This document shows positions 44,479-53,543 of a stretch of DNA of 56,351 nt, piece by piece. This stretch comes from Anaerolineae bacterium (GTDB taxonomy: Bacteria > Chloroflexota > Anaerolineae > Promineifilales > Promineifilaceae), in the NCBI GenBank assembly GCA_007123775.1, contig SLGK01000090.1:1-56351 (forward strand). Reading direction: 5' to 3'. The position numbers were made by a program, and so were the translations under genes. Every line of letters starts with the position of its first letter. Position 1 is the first letter of the stretch. The notes below the pieces were generated by a model. The model had not been told where the DNA came from and searched no databases. It saw only the letters and a list, made by a program, of their open reading frames with translations.

Positions 44479-47400
44479 TTAGTTGTTCAGGATCAGGGGT
44501 AGGTAGAGCAGGTTGGTGTGGGTGGTGAGGATGGTGTCGGTGTAAACGGCCGTATCCCAACTTGATCTTAGCCGCAGCGCAGCCACATCCATCGGGCCGC
44601 TGCCCACCAGCACATGGACCTGTATGGTCGCGCTGGCGCCGGGGGCCAACGGGCCGGTATCCGGCTCATCGGTCCAGGTGGTCCAGCTATGGCCGGGCAG
44701 CATCTCCAGGGTGAAGGTGTCGGTCAGTTCGCCGGTGTTGGTGACGACCAGCGTATGGGTGGTTGTCATGCCAGACGTGCCCCACAACTCGCTATCGCCG
44801 CTCACCGCCAGGCCTACATCAGCTTCACTGTACGTCGTGCCGATACCCATCCGCACCAGCGTTGGCTCGGTTTGGGAAGTAACGGTCAGCGTAAAGCTGT
44901 CGCTGCCCAGCAGCATGGGGGTCTCGACGGCAACTGAGATAGTGGCCGTCATGCCGGTGGTGAGGGTCAACGGGCTGCTGGTCAACAGGGTCGTATCCCA
45001 ATCACCCGCTTCGAGATCAATGTCGTAGCTATCGTCCAGGCCCGTATTGGTGAGGATGAATTCGTGTACGGCCGTTTCACCCGGCAGCACCGTCATCTCC
45101 GAAGAAGGCGTCAACACGGCACTGGTTGTGGCTACACAGCTCTGCACCACCACATCATCAATATACCAGCCTTCACGACTGACAAGGCTATCCGTGCCCA
45201 GGCGGAAGCGGAACTGCACCGTCTCTCCGGCATAATTTTGAATATCCACCACCGAGTTTAACCAGTCCTGCGGATCACCACACCAGGCATCCAAACCAAC
45301 CAGCGGATTGCTCCAACCAGAGGCAATCGGCCCATCATACGGATCGGTCAATAATCTGGAATTGGGCACCTGTGTCCAGGTTCCACCCGCATCCGTGCTA
45401 ACTTCCAGGATGCCACCATCCCAACAGCCACCGGCTGCCCGTGATTCCATATGCTGGTAGTTGTAGAACTGTAAGGTCAATGCCTGGCCATCGGCCGGCA
45501 GCACTACAGGGGGCGAAACCAGTCGCTGGTCACTGACACTGCCCAGATTCTCCGCATAGTAAGAGAAGTCGCCACTATTGGAGCGGTTGTCTGACAGTTG
45601 CCAGGTGTTCTGCGTACCGCCGCTGGTCCAGCCCGGCGCGCCCGACTCAAAGTCCTGGCTGTAAAGCACATTGGGAACCGTACCCGGACCGCAGTCGCCC
45701 GGCAGCGCTTCGGTGCTGAAGGTAAAGGTGGTGGAATTGCCGCCAGTACCGCAGCTATTGGCCGAGCGCACGCGCCAGTAATAAACCGAGCTAGAGTTCA
45801 AGTTGTCGGTGGTATAGCTGTTCCCGGTTACAGTGGCACTCTCCACAATGTCGGTAAAGCCCACATCAGTGGCAATTTCTACGGTGTAGCTCTGGCCCTG
45901 TGACGGGGCATCCCAGGTGAGGGTTGGCTGCAAGGCCACATTGGTAGCCCCATTCGCCGGTTGGGTCAGCGCGGGTGTACCCGGTGCCTGCGTAAAGACG
46001 TTTAGATTGACCATCACGCTGTGGGTGCTGGTCGGGGCCTCGCCCGTGATTTCCAGGGCATAGCTGCCAGCCGCGGCCGCACCGGTATTGCCAATGGTTA
46101 GGACACTGCTGCCTGGAGGCGTTACGGGATTGGTGCTGAAATCGGCCGTTGTGCCCGCCGGTTGGCCAGCTACCGACAGCGTTACCGGATCATCAAAGCC
46201 CAAAATGTTACCAACCGTGATGTCAAACAAAGCACTATCAGGGACACAGATGCTCTGGTTAGAGGGCGCGGCCGTCAGCGTAAAGTCAGGGAACAAGGCA
46301 CAGTTGGAGCAGATCAGGGCAAAGTCCTGGTCAGTCAGCTCGCCATTGTAGGGCACGCCATCACCGGCGATATTAGTGGCATCAATAATGATCGTGGCCG
46401 AACCACCCGGATTTTGAATGTAGACGTTCTCCAGATTGTTGAGCGTATCGGCCGTACCGCCGGTAGTAGACCAGCCGCCGCTAAACACGTTGCCTAGATA
46501 GGTGTTGCCGCCGTTAATCACGGTCAGGTCCAGGTTATTGACCAGGGCCGGATTGGCCCCAACCGCGCCCGGCGCATCGGACCAGGCCAGCGTAATCTTG
46601 AGCGGCTGGGTGGGGTCAGGCACACCCACGTCAAGCGTCCACTGCTGGCCGGTTTCGGTGAACAGGTGGGTTTGATCGTAATAGAGCGTATAGGCGGTAG
46701 GGCTGATGATGTTGGTGACGTTTACCCGACCCCAACCTTCGTTAATGTTGGGAATCTCACCCATGGGGGTGGCCGTGTTGACCAGCAGCGCTTTGGCCAT
46801 GGCCGGGCTGGGGTCTTCACCACCGTTGAAGCCGCGCCACCATTCGGTAGCCAGCACAATGGCCCCGGCCGCGTGGGGTGCAGCCATGCTGGTGCCGGAG
46901 CAGAAGGCATACATATTGTTGGTGCCGGGAATGGGCGTGGTACAGCTAGGGCCACCCAGCGTGTTGCGAGCAGAGGCAATGGTTTGACCAGGCGCGGCGA
47001 TGGTCACACCTAAACGGCCGTCTACCGCCGGACCGCGACTGCTAAAGCCAGAGATGGTATCAATATTGCCGGCACGATAGTTCAGGCTGCTGCCCACAAT
47101 GATCATATTCTTGGCCTCTTTGGGCGCAGTCAGCGTCGTTGGGCTTGGCCCGGAGTTCCCAGCCGAAAAGACTTGAATAAACGGTTCGGCTACGTCGTCG
47201 GTGTCAAAGTTACCGTCGCGCACGATAAAGTCATGGGTTCGTTCTGGCGCACGGTAGCCCATACCAGCCCCTTCACCCGTGTGCCAGGAGTTGTTGCCGC
47301 CTACCGAACCCAGCAAGACAGCCTGTTTACTGTTCTCCTGCCAGCCACCGGCCGGTGGCCAGGAATTGCCTACCAGCGGGTTCAGCGCCACAATATCGTG

Positions 47401-48555
47401 GCCCGGCGCCATGCCCATGCCGTATAGGAAACCATTGGCATCGGCAAAACCGGCCGTGGCGTCACCACCAATAATGCCGGCTACGTGCGTACCGTGACCA
47501 CCGTTGCTGCAATCCTGCCCCGGCTGTCCCGGCGGGTTGCAGGCACCGGGGAAGCTGTAGCCGCCCACAATGCGTGGCCCCAAGTCGGGATGGTTGTAGT
47601 CAACGCCGGTATCAATGGTGGCCCAACGTACATCGGTGCCATCATAGCCCAGTGCGTTCAGGTGCGCGGCGTAGCCTACAAACGGGATGCCACCCGGATG
47701 GTTGCCAGCCACAATCTGGCTGGACATCTCGTCATCGAGGCCCGGCTCATCGGCGATGTGGCCGAACCAGAGAACGGTGTTGAGCTGGGCTACGTCGGCG
47801 AAAGTGGCCGCATCCAGCTCAACGATGGCGGTGTAAAAGGTGCGGTCCGGCTGCGCCGGGAAGCTGTCAAGAATGTTGCCACCCAGGGCCGCAATCTGGG
47901 CCAGGGTCTCTTTGACATCACCGTCGTTGTAGAAGAAGATGTCTACGTTTGTAACCAGCCCGATCCGGTTATCGAGGTCGGGGCTGATTTTGTAAGCGGG
48001 ATGAAAGGCCCCCTGCCAACGCACAAAGTCGAGAGATTCGGCAACGGCCGTTTGCGCCGCGCTGCCCCAAACCAGATAAGCATAATGGGGGTAATATTGC
48101 AGAATCTCTACGCCGGTGGCCGCTAATGCGTCCAGGCGAGCGTTGTTGGTCGGGCCGTGCATCTGGATCAGGCGAAAGCCTTTGCCCTCATGGGTCATAC
48201 GCTCAGACTCAGGCAGCGCCGGTTCGCCCTGAGCCAGAGGGTCAAAGCGGTAGCGTGTTACCTGAAGCATACCGGCGTCCTGCTGCCAGTTGACGGGCAG
48301 GCCGCTGTTGACCAGGCGGGTAAAATCGGCCTGATTGAGTTCTAGCCAGTGAAAGCTGCCGTAATCCCAGGCCATTTGGGGATCAAGGCCCAGTTGGGCG
48401 GCTTCGGCAACGGCCGTTTCTGGTACGGTCACATAATAACTGCGTTCGGCCGTACTGGATTGGACAACGGCGGCCGGCTGTACCATTTGCTGAAAAACAA
48501 GCAGGGAAAACACGGCCACAGCGGCCAACAAGAACAGGGGTCTATTCAACTTCAT
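44479..48555 (-). CDS. Large secreted subtilisin-like serine protease (S8) with Ig/FN3-type domains
   Basis: 1358 residues. Signal peptide (LFLLAAVAVFSLLVFQQMV), an N-terminal propeptide-like region (about 40-285), then peptidase S8 with catalytic Asp315 (WATIDTGVDYNHPDLG), His354 (GGHGTHVAGIIGG), oxyanion Asn467 (FSAGNSGPS) and Ser556 (FCSGTSMAAPHAAG). After the protease: a P-proprotein/jelly-roll-like stretch (about 620-770), beta-sandwich repeats, an FN3-like domain with LTWDAPSQGQSYTVEIATD, a MAM/Immune-inhibitor-A-like domain (VLYSQDFESGAPGWTSGG, REGWYIDDVVV), and two more Ig-like repeats. It ends in YLPLILNN, a C-terminal motif recurrent in exported Chloroflexota proteins. AAGGAG precedes the ATG. 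It probably degrades external protein. Confidence 0.92.
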   Translation of the reverse strand: MKLNRPLFLLAAVAVFSLLVFQQMVQPAAVVQSSTAERSYYVTVPETAVAEAAQLGLDPQMAWDYGSFHWLELNQADFTRLVNSGLPVNWQQDAGMLQVTRYRFDPLAQGEPALPESERMTHEGKGFRLIQMHGPTNNARLDALAATGVEILQYYPHYAYLVWGSAAQTAVAESLDFVRWQGAFHPAYKISPDLDNRIGLVTNVDIFFYNDGDVKETLAQIAALGGNILDSFPAQPDRTFYTAIVELDAATFADVAQLNTVLWFGHIADEPGLDDEMSSQIVAGNHPGGIPFVGYAAHLNALGYDGTDVRWATIDTGVDYNHPDLGPRIVGGYSFPGACNPPGQPGQDCSNGGHGTHVAGIIGGDATAGFADANGFLYGMGMAPGHDIVALNPLVGNSWPPAGGWQENSKQAVLLGSVGGNNSWHTGEGAGMGYRAPERTHDFIVRDGNFDTDDVAEPFIQVFSAGNSGPSPTTLTAPKEAKNMIIVGSSLNYRAGNIDTISGFSSRGPAVDGRLGVTIAAPGQTIASARNTLGGPSCTTPIPGTNNMYAFCSGTSMAAPHAAGAIVLATEWWRGFNGGEDPSPAMAKALLVNTATPMGEIPNINEGWGRVNVTNIISPTAYTLYYDQTHLFTETGQQWTLDVGVPDPTQPLKITLAWSDAPGAVGANPALVNNLDLTVINGGNTYLGNVFSGGWSTTGGTADTLNNLENVYIQNPGGSATIIIDATNIAGDGVPYNGELTDQDFALICSNCALFPDFTLTAAPSNQSICVPDSALFDITVGNILGFDDPVTLSVAGQPAGTTADFSTNPVTPPGSSVLTIGNTGAAAAGSYALEITGEAPTSTHSVMVNLNVFTQAPGTPALTQPANGATNVALQPTLTWDAPSQGQSYTVEIATDVGFTDIVESATVTGNSYTTDNLNSSSVYYWRVRSANSCGTGGNSTTFTFSTEALPGDCGPGTVPNVLYSQDFESGAPGWTSGGTQNTWQLSDNRSNSGDFSYYAENLGSVSDQRLVSPPVVLPADGQALTLQFYNYQHMESRAAGGCWDGGILEVSTDAGGTWTQVPNSRLLTDPYDGPIASGWSNPLVGLDAWCGDPQDWLNSVVDIQNYAGETVQFRFRLGTDSLVSREGWYIDDVVVQSCVATTSAVLTPSSEMTVLPGETAVHEFILTNTGLDDSYDIDLEAGDWDTTLLTSSPLTLTTGMTATISVAVETPMLLGSDSFTLTVTSQTEPTLVRMGIGTTYSEADVGLAVSGDSELWGTSGMTTTHTLVVTNTGELTDTFTLEMLPGHSWTTWTDEPDTGPLAPGASATIQVHVLVGSGPMDVAALRLRSSWDTAVYTDTILTTHTNLLYLPLILNN

Positions 48556-48633
48556 TGTGCAAAGTCTCCTTTGGGGTCAGGAAATGAAATCAGATCGGGC
48601 CAAATCTTACCAACAGATTCGGTCCGGTGCAAC

Positions 48634-49632
48634 TTAAAGGGTCACAATCTGGCGTGTGGCGGCCGCTTTATAGAGGGCCAAAACCGTCTTGACGTGATTG
48701 TGCGTTTCGGTAAGCGAGATATAAGGAGCTGTGCCGGCCAAGATGGCGTCGTGCATATCTTCCACTTCGCCCAGGTAGAGTTCCTTTTCGGGTACGGGGA
48801 TTTCCTGTGGCTCGCCCTGGCGCGGGTAGAAGGTGAGGCGGCGCTGTGAATCGTCCAGACCCACAAACGGCCGATTTAGCTCTAAACGTCCGTTTGTGCC
48901 CAAAACCTCCGCAAACGTATGCCAGGGAGTACGGAATGACGCGCTGATCTGGGCCGCGCAGTCACCATCCTCGTTGGCATAATGAAGATGGCCACTGAAC
49001 ACCTCATCCACTTCCTTATCGCCTACCCACTGGCTGCCGGCCACCCAGTCGGGCAAGCGGCCCATGAGGAATTGGGCCAGGCTGATGGGGTAAACGCCCA
49101 CGTCCCACAGGCAGCCGCCGCCATACTCCGGCACCAGGCGCACATTGTCGGGGTCGCCGCTGATGTCGAAGTTGAAGGTGGCGCGAATGAGGGTTATTTC
49201 CCCTAAACGGCCGTTACGCACCCATTCCCCCACTAATTTAGTCTGCGGATGATGGCGGTACATAAACGCTTCGGCCAAGACGCAGCCGGTTGCTTCGGCC
49301 GTGGCGATCATCTGGTCCACCTCATCCAGGCTGAGGGCAAACGGCTTTTCACACAACACATGCTTGCCCGCTTGCAGCGCCTTGATCGTCCACTCGGCGT
49401 GCAGATGATTGGGCAAGCTGATGTACACCGCATCAATTTCGTCTGAGTTCAGCATTGCCTGGTAGCTGCCAAACGCCCGCGGAATCTCCCATTCGGCCGC
49501 ATACGCCTCAGCCGACGCCTGCGAGCGGCTGGCGACGGCTACCATCTCGCCCCGCGCCGACTGGCGAATGGCCGGAATGAGCCGCCGGTTGATATTGGCC
49601 GTGGAAACGAGTCCCCATCTTACTTGTGTCAT
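48634..49632 (-). CDS. Gfo/Idh/MocA-family oxidoreductase
   Basis: 332 residues. Rossmann start VRWGLVSTANINRRLIPAI, then SRSQASAEAYAAEWEIPRAF, VYISLPNHLHAEWTIKAL, and the signature AGKHVLCEKPFALSLDE with the catalytic Lys. The C-terminal alpha/beta domain includes GGGCLWDVGVYPISLAQFLM. It is an NAD(P)-dependent sugar or cyclitol dehydrogenase; the substrate is not readable. GAGGAGA lies 5 nt before the ATG. It stands alone, downstream of nothing obvious. Confidence 0.92.
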   Translation of the reverse strand: MTQVRWGLVSTANINRRLIPAIRQSARGEMVAVASRSQASAEAYAAEWEIPRAFGSYQAMLNSDEIDAVYISLPNHLHAEWTIKALQAGKHVLCEKPFALSLDEVDQMIATAEATGCVLAEAFMYRHHPQTKLVGEWVRNGRLGEITLIRATFNFDISGDPDNVRLVPEYGGGCLWDVGVYPISLAQFLMGRLPDWVAGSQWVGDKEVDEVFSGHLHYANEDGDCAAQISASFRTPWHTFAEVLGTNGRLELNRPFVGLDDSQRRLTFYPRQGEPQEIPVPEKELYLGEVEDMHDAILAGTAPYISLTETHNHVKTVLALYKAAATRQIVTL

Positions 49633-49650
49633 CTTTGTCTCCTCTGCAAA

Positions 49651-49701
49651 TGTAGGTCAAGCATCCCTGCTTGACCGCGCAAACAGGATGTTTGCGCTAC
49701 A
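49651..49701. repeat. Two-hairpin element closed by an outer stem
   Basis: TGTA (49651-49654) pairs with TACA (49698-49701). Inside are two perfect hairpins: GGTCAAGCA/TGCTTGACC (49655-49663/49668-49676, loop TCCC) and GCGCAAAC/GTTTGCGC (49677-49684/49690-49697, loop AGGAT), with no unpaired base between them. The whole forms a compact three-way junction in the divergent gap between the Gfo gene and the M20 peptidase gene. It is not a tRNA. Confidence 0.8.
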
Positions 49702-49810
49702 GATTTTCATTAGTCTGGACGGTTTTGCCGATTATAGCAGGCTGCCCGCGGGATAACGAACAAAATCTGTAACCTGCGATTTGTGGTACACTTGGAGCCA
49801 TCAGCAACAA

Positions 49811-49841
49811 GACCTGACAGGTCTGGCAGACCTGTCAGGTC
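49811..49841. repeat. Perfect 31-bp palindrome, CCTGACAGGT family
   Basis: GACCTGACAGGTCTG (49811-49825), one central G, CAGACCTGTCAGGTC (49827-49841). Each 15-bp arm itself contains the near-palindrome ACCTGACAGGT. It lies 50 bp upstream of the M20 peptidase start, where it could be an operator or a repeat element. Confidence 0.85.
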
Positions 49842-49891
49842 TCGCCGGTAAGACAACTATTCAGGTGCGTCGCACCTTGTGGAGAAACAGG

Positions 49892-51049
49892 ATGACAATC
49901 ACCATAGACCCCCAATTTATCACCGAAACGGCCGTTCGCCTGGTGCAAATCGACTCAACTAGCCCCTCCTTAGCGCCAGACGGGGCCGGTGAGGCGGAAA
50001 TTGCCCGCTACACGGCCGCTCTGATGACCCAGATCGGCCTGGACGTGACCAGCTACGAGATCGCGCCGGGCCGCTGGAACGTGGTGGGCCGGCTGCCGGG
50101 TCAGGGCGGGGGCCGGTCGCTGCTGCTGAATGCCCATTTTGATACGGTGGGCGTGGCGGGGATGGTTGAGCCGTTTTCGGGCGCGATTCGCCACGGCCGT
50201 CTTTACGGTCGCGGCAGTCAGGATATGAAGGGCAGTCTGGCGGCTATGCTGGGCGCGGCTAAAGCGATTGTGGACGGGGGTTTAACGCTGGCGGGGGATT
50301 TGCTGGTAACGGCCGTTGCTGACGAAGAACATAGCAGCATCGGCATGGAACACCTGGTACAGACGTTGACGGCCGACGCCGCCATTGTCACCGAGCCGAC
50401 CGATTTGCAACTCTGCCGGGCGCATCGCGGCTTTATCTGGCTCGACGTGGAGACAATGGGCCGGGCCGCCCACGGCAGCCGCTTTCAGGAAGGGATCGAC
50501 GCCAATATCCGCATGGGCCGCTTTCTGGCCGAACTGGATAAGCTGGAGCAGAGCCTACGCGCTCGTCCACCCCACCCGCTGGCCGGACCGCCCTCGCTGC
50601 ACGCGGCCAAGCTGCACGGTGGCACCGAGATCAGCATCTATGCCGCCCACTGCCGGCTGCAAGTCGAGCGGCGCACCATTCCTGGCGAAACGGTCGCCCA
50701 GGCTACGGCCGAATTACAAGCCATCATCGACCGACTGGCGGCGGCCGACGACACTTTTCGGGCAACGGTCAGCGCTGCTTTTGCCCGGCAGCCGTTCGCC
50801 ATTGCGGCCCACGCTCCCATCAGCCAGACCGTGGCCCAGTCCATCGACACCGTTCTAGGGCAACCCACGCCCCACATCGGCCAGAGCTTCTGGACCGACG
50901 CCGCCCTGCTGGCTGATGCTGGCATCGAGACGGTCATTCTCGGCCCGACCGGCCACGGCCTGCACAGCGCGGAGGAATGGGTTGAGGTCGCTTCAATCCA
51001 CAAACTGGCTCAAATTCTGGCGGAAACGGCCGTCTCATGGTGCGGATAA
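49892..51049 (+). CDS. M20-family peptidase (ArgE/DapE/CPG2-like deacylase)
   Basis: 385 residues from ATG 49892 with GGAGAAACAGG upstream; 49781 would run through the palindrome. Zinc-ligand motifs of family M20: LLLNAHFDTVGVAG, YGRGSQDMKGSLAAMLGAA (bridging Asp), VADEEHSSIGMEHL (catalytic and ligand Glu residues), VTEPTDLQL, and the C-terminal GPTGHGLHSAEEWVEV. The dimerisation domain begins at RGFIWLDVETMGRAAHGSR. It hydrolyses N-acyl amino acids or similar; acetylornithine or succinyl-diaminopimelate are possible substrates, but no arg or dap neighbours support either. Confidence 0.9.
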   Translation: MTITIDPQFITETAVRLVQIDSTSPSLAPDGAGEAEIARYTAALMTQIGLDVTSYEIAPGRWNVVGRLPGQGGGRSLLLNAHFDTVGVAGMVEPFSGAIRHGRLYGRGSQDMKGSLAAMLGAAKAIVDGGLTLAGDLLVTAVADEEHSSIGMEHLVQTLTADAAIVTEPTDLQLCRAHRGFIWLDVETMGRAAHGSRFQEGIDANIRMGRFLAELDKLEQSLRARPPHPLAGPPSLHAAKLHGGTEISIYAAHCRLQVERRTIPGETVAQATAELQAIIDRLAAADDTFRATVSAAFARQPFAIAAHAPISQTVAQSIDTVLGQPTPHIGQSFWTDAALLADAGIETVILGPTGHGLHSAEEWVEVASIHKLAQILAETAVSWCG

Positions 51050-51052
51050 TTG

Positions 51053-51165
51053 GACAGTGGACGACGGATGACGGATGACGGACGACGGATGACGGACGAC
51101 GGATGACGGACCACCCGACTACTCGACCACCAGACTACCAGACTATTCAACTACCCGACTACTCA
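51053..51165. repeat. Two adjacent short arrays: GGATGACG and GACTACC types
   Basis: From 51053 to about 51110 the units GACGGATGACGG/ACGACGGATG repeat; from 51111 to about 51165 units such as CGACTACTCGACCACC and AGACTACCAGACTATTC follow, running into the 3' end of the CopC-CopD gene. Both are purely short tandem variations in a convergent gap. Confidence 0.85.
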
Positions 51166-53474
51166 GCCGCCTGACTGGCCTCTGCCTGGGCACTGAGGCG
51201 GCGCAAAAAGTTGACTAGATGCCAGGTATCCTCCGTGCTAAGCTGTTCACCAAAGCCGGGCATGGGGGTCCCCTCAATGCCGTTGCGAATCCAATAGTAG
51301 AGATCGCCATCAGGATGGGTGGCTAAATGACCATCGCCAAAATCGGCCGGGCGCGGGCTGAGGGCCAGCCCAGCCGGGCCATCGCCACGCCCTTCTGCGC
51401 CGTGACAGACAGCACAATGCTGCTGATAGTAAAATTCACCAATAGAAACTGATTCCGCATCAGGCAGAATGGGGTTGTTTAAGAAGGTGGCCGGTGTGTA
51501 CTCATTGGCAAAGAAATCGACCATCTGATTGGCCCCTATGCCAAAGGCGAAAATGGCCAATAGCAGCATAGGAGCCAACTGCGTGGCAGTCTGGGCCGCC
51601 CGCGCCGCCGCGCTGGCCCAAATCAGGGCCACCAGCATCAACAGCAGGCCGGTACCGGCGCCGCTGGCCAGGGTCATCCAGTGGGCAATGCTTTGCAGAA
51701 TGGGGGCACGCTGTTCTAACGGCCGTATCTCTCCCCCCAGCCCCGCTTCCAGGCGATAAGGGGCAAAGGCGTCAAACTGCCCCGGCCGGCGCACCGACAC
51801 CTCCACCTGCCAGGAGCCGATCAGACTGATATAGCTGCCATCGAGAACGAAACGGCCGTTTTCCACCAATTCGGCCACAGCTTCCTCAGACCCTAACGAC
51901 TGCCCCAAAAAGGTAAAGCGGAACAGCACCTCCGTCACATCGGTGACCGGATTGCCATGCTGATCGGTTATGGTTACTTCAAACTGATTTTGACCCACCA
52001 GCGCGGGTTCGGCCGTCAGGGTAACGGTCAAATCATCGGCCGGTGCGGTCGTCGTCATCTGGCCCGGCGCGTCGGCCAGCAGGGGCGCATCCACGCCCCG
52101 CTGCATATCGCTCAGCAGCCCGGCCGCCGCCAAAATGACAAAAGCCAGCACCGCCTCAACCGCTACGATTGTACGAAAACGGCCGCGTGTCTGGGCCGCC
52201 TGGGGCGAATCAGGCGCGTCGTAAGCCGCATTGAGGCGCGGCTTGATAACCAGCAAATTGAACGCGGCCAGGGCAAACGCAGCCAGGGCTACCCCCAGCT
52301 TGCCCAGCAGCACCAGCCCATAGGCCGTCCCCACCAACGCGGTCCAGTTACCCACATGCTTGCCAGCCAGATAGGCGCCGCTAAAGATGAGCAGCCCCAC
52401 ACTCAGCGCTGCCACTGCCGAAAAATTCAAGATAAGGCTGAGGTTGAGCCACGTTTTCAGGTCTGTGGTGAGGTGACGGGCCTGAAACAGCGTCAGGACC
52501 AAAATGAGCAGTCCCCCGGCCCACACTCCGGCGGCCACCGTGTGGGTCAGGTCTACGCCAATGGCCTGCCAGGTGTCGCGGGGCAGGGCCGCGCTGTGGC
52601 TGATGAGCGAGCTGGTAGCCGCCAGGGCCACGCTCAAGGCCAGACCAATCCCCCAAAACCAAGCCTTGTTTAACCCGGCGTTACGGCCGTAACCCACCAA
52701 TCCCGCCAATGGCAGCAGCAAAAAGAAGCGCAGCAGCCACATCTGGCCGAACTGGGTGGTCAGCCAGGCTTGCAGGTTGGCCGCTTCCCACAATCGGAAA
52801 GAGGTCACTTGATCAATCAGCGTCAGGATGAGCGCGATCAGCAGCAGCGCCAGCCCCAGGTAAACGATCCGCAGGCTGGTATGGGCTGTAGACTGGTCGA
52901 GCGCGGCTTCTTCCGGCTCCATTTCCACACCGGTAAACAGAGGCCGCCAGACGAGCAGCCGGAAGCTAAACATGCCCACGAGCAGGGCAATACCGGTCAG
53001 TGTCAGCCAGCGGGCGGTCGCGCTAAAGGGGGAGATATCGGCCAGGACGGAATCGGGTTCGGTAGGAGACAGCACCACGTCGCCCACGCCAAAGGAGAAG
53101 GTGCCGCTGGTGGTGTGGCCGTCAACGGCCGATAACACCTGCCAGCTTACCAGATAGGCCCCTTCGCCAAGAGGGGGCAGGGTAATGCCCAGAGTGCGGT
53201 TGTCGTCGCCACGCGGTTCGGTTGGCCCAACGTCGAGCGGCTGCCCGGCCTGGGTCAGCAGGCGAATACGGCCGAATTGGGGCACAACTGGCTCGTTAAA
53301 GAAGATGACCAACTCATCCGGCCCCTCGTCAAGAATGGCGTTGGGTAGGGGGGCGGAGGAGATGGGGACGGCGTGGGTGTTGGCCGTTTCCACGTACCAG
53401 AAACCCAGGAGTAAAATGGCCGTTAACAGCAGCCAATATTTAATAATGGAGCGGGGGATTTTGCTTATTTTCAC
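51159..53474 (-). CDS. Four-part fusion: CopC, CopD, Ig-like copper/YtkA-type domain and cytochrome c
   Basis: 771 residues. The signal helix (about 10-28) ends just before His34. Residues 34-133 are a CopC domain (HAVPISSAPLPNA; FFNEPV; SAVDGHTTSGTFSFGVG), with His34 and His120 as likely copper ligands. About 150-455 are CopD-type membrane helices (SLISHSAALPRD; DLTHTVAAGVWAGGL). About 480-580 are an Ig-like YtkA/FixH-type domain. After two more helices a C-terminal c-type cytochrome carries Cys687-x2-Cys690-His691 (CAVCHGAEGRGDGP) and a probable Met ligand in GTPMPGFGE. The order suggests copper uptake or handling outside the membrane coupled to a haem domain. It ends the minus-strand copper/thiol cluster. 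Confidence 0.9.
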   Translation of the reverse strand: MKISKIPRSIIKYWLLLTAILLLGFWYVETANTHAVPISSAPLPNAILDEGPDELVIFFNEPVVPQFGRIRLLTQAGQPLDVGPTEPRGDDNRTLGITLPPLGEGAYLVSWQVLSAVDGHTTSGTFSFGVGDVVLSPTEPDSVLADISPFSATARWLTLTGIALLVGMFSFRLLVWRPLFTGVEMEPEEAALDQSTAHTSLRIVYLGLALLLIALILTLIDQVTSFRLWEAANLQAWLTTQFGQMWLLRFFLLLPLAGLVGYGRNAGLNKAWFWGIGLALSVALAATSSLISHSAALPRDTWQAIGVDLTHTVAAGVWAGGLLILVLTLFQARHLTTDLKTWLNLSLILNFSAVAALSVGLLIFSGAYLAGKHVGNWTALVGTAYGLVLLGKLGVALAAFALAAFNLLVIKPRLNAAYDAPDSPQAAQTRGRFRTIVAVEAVLAFVILAAAGLLSDMQRGVDAPLLADAPGQMTTTAPADDLTVTLTAEPALVGQNQFEVTITDQHGNPVTDVTEVLFRFTFLGQSLGSEEAVAELVENGRFVLDGSYISLIGSWQVEVSVRRPGQFDAFAPYRLEAGLGGEIRPLEQRAPILQSIAHWMTLASGAGTGLLLMLVALIWASAAARAAQTATQLAPMLLLAIFAFGIGANQMVDFFANEYTPATFLNNPILPDAESVSIGEFYYQQHCAVCHGAEGRGDGPAGLALSPRPADFGDGHLATHPDGDLYYWIRNGIEGTPMPGFGEQLSTEDTWHLVNFLRRLSAQAEASQAAE

Positions 53475-53488
53475 AAATGTGTTTGGCG

Positions 53489-53539
53489 TGAAGCGTGATG
53501 CGTGACCAGTTAGCGAAGCCCATCACGCATCACGTTTCA
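53489..53539. repeat. 17-bp inverted repeat of GCGTGATGCGTGA type
   Basis: TGAAGCGTGATGCGTGA (53489-53505) and TCACGCATCACGTTTCA (53523-53539) pair over 17 positions with one G-T. ACGTTTTACG repeats follow to 53553. It fills the gap between the VKOR gene and the CopC-CopD gene. Confidence 0.8.
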
Positions 53540-53543
53540 CGTT

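Noticed and set aside
49651-49701. tRNA or riboswitch
   Set aside because: Only two arms, no conserved tRNA bases, no acceptor end; no known riboswitch core recognised.
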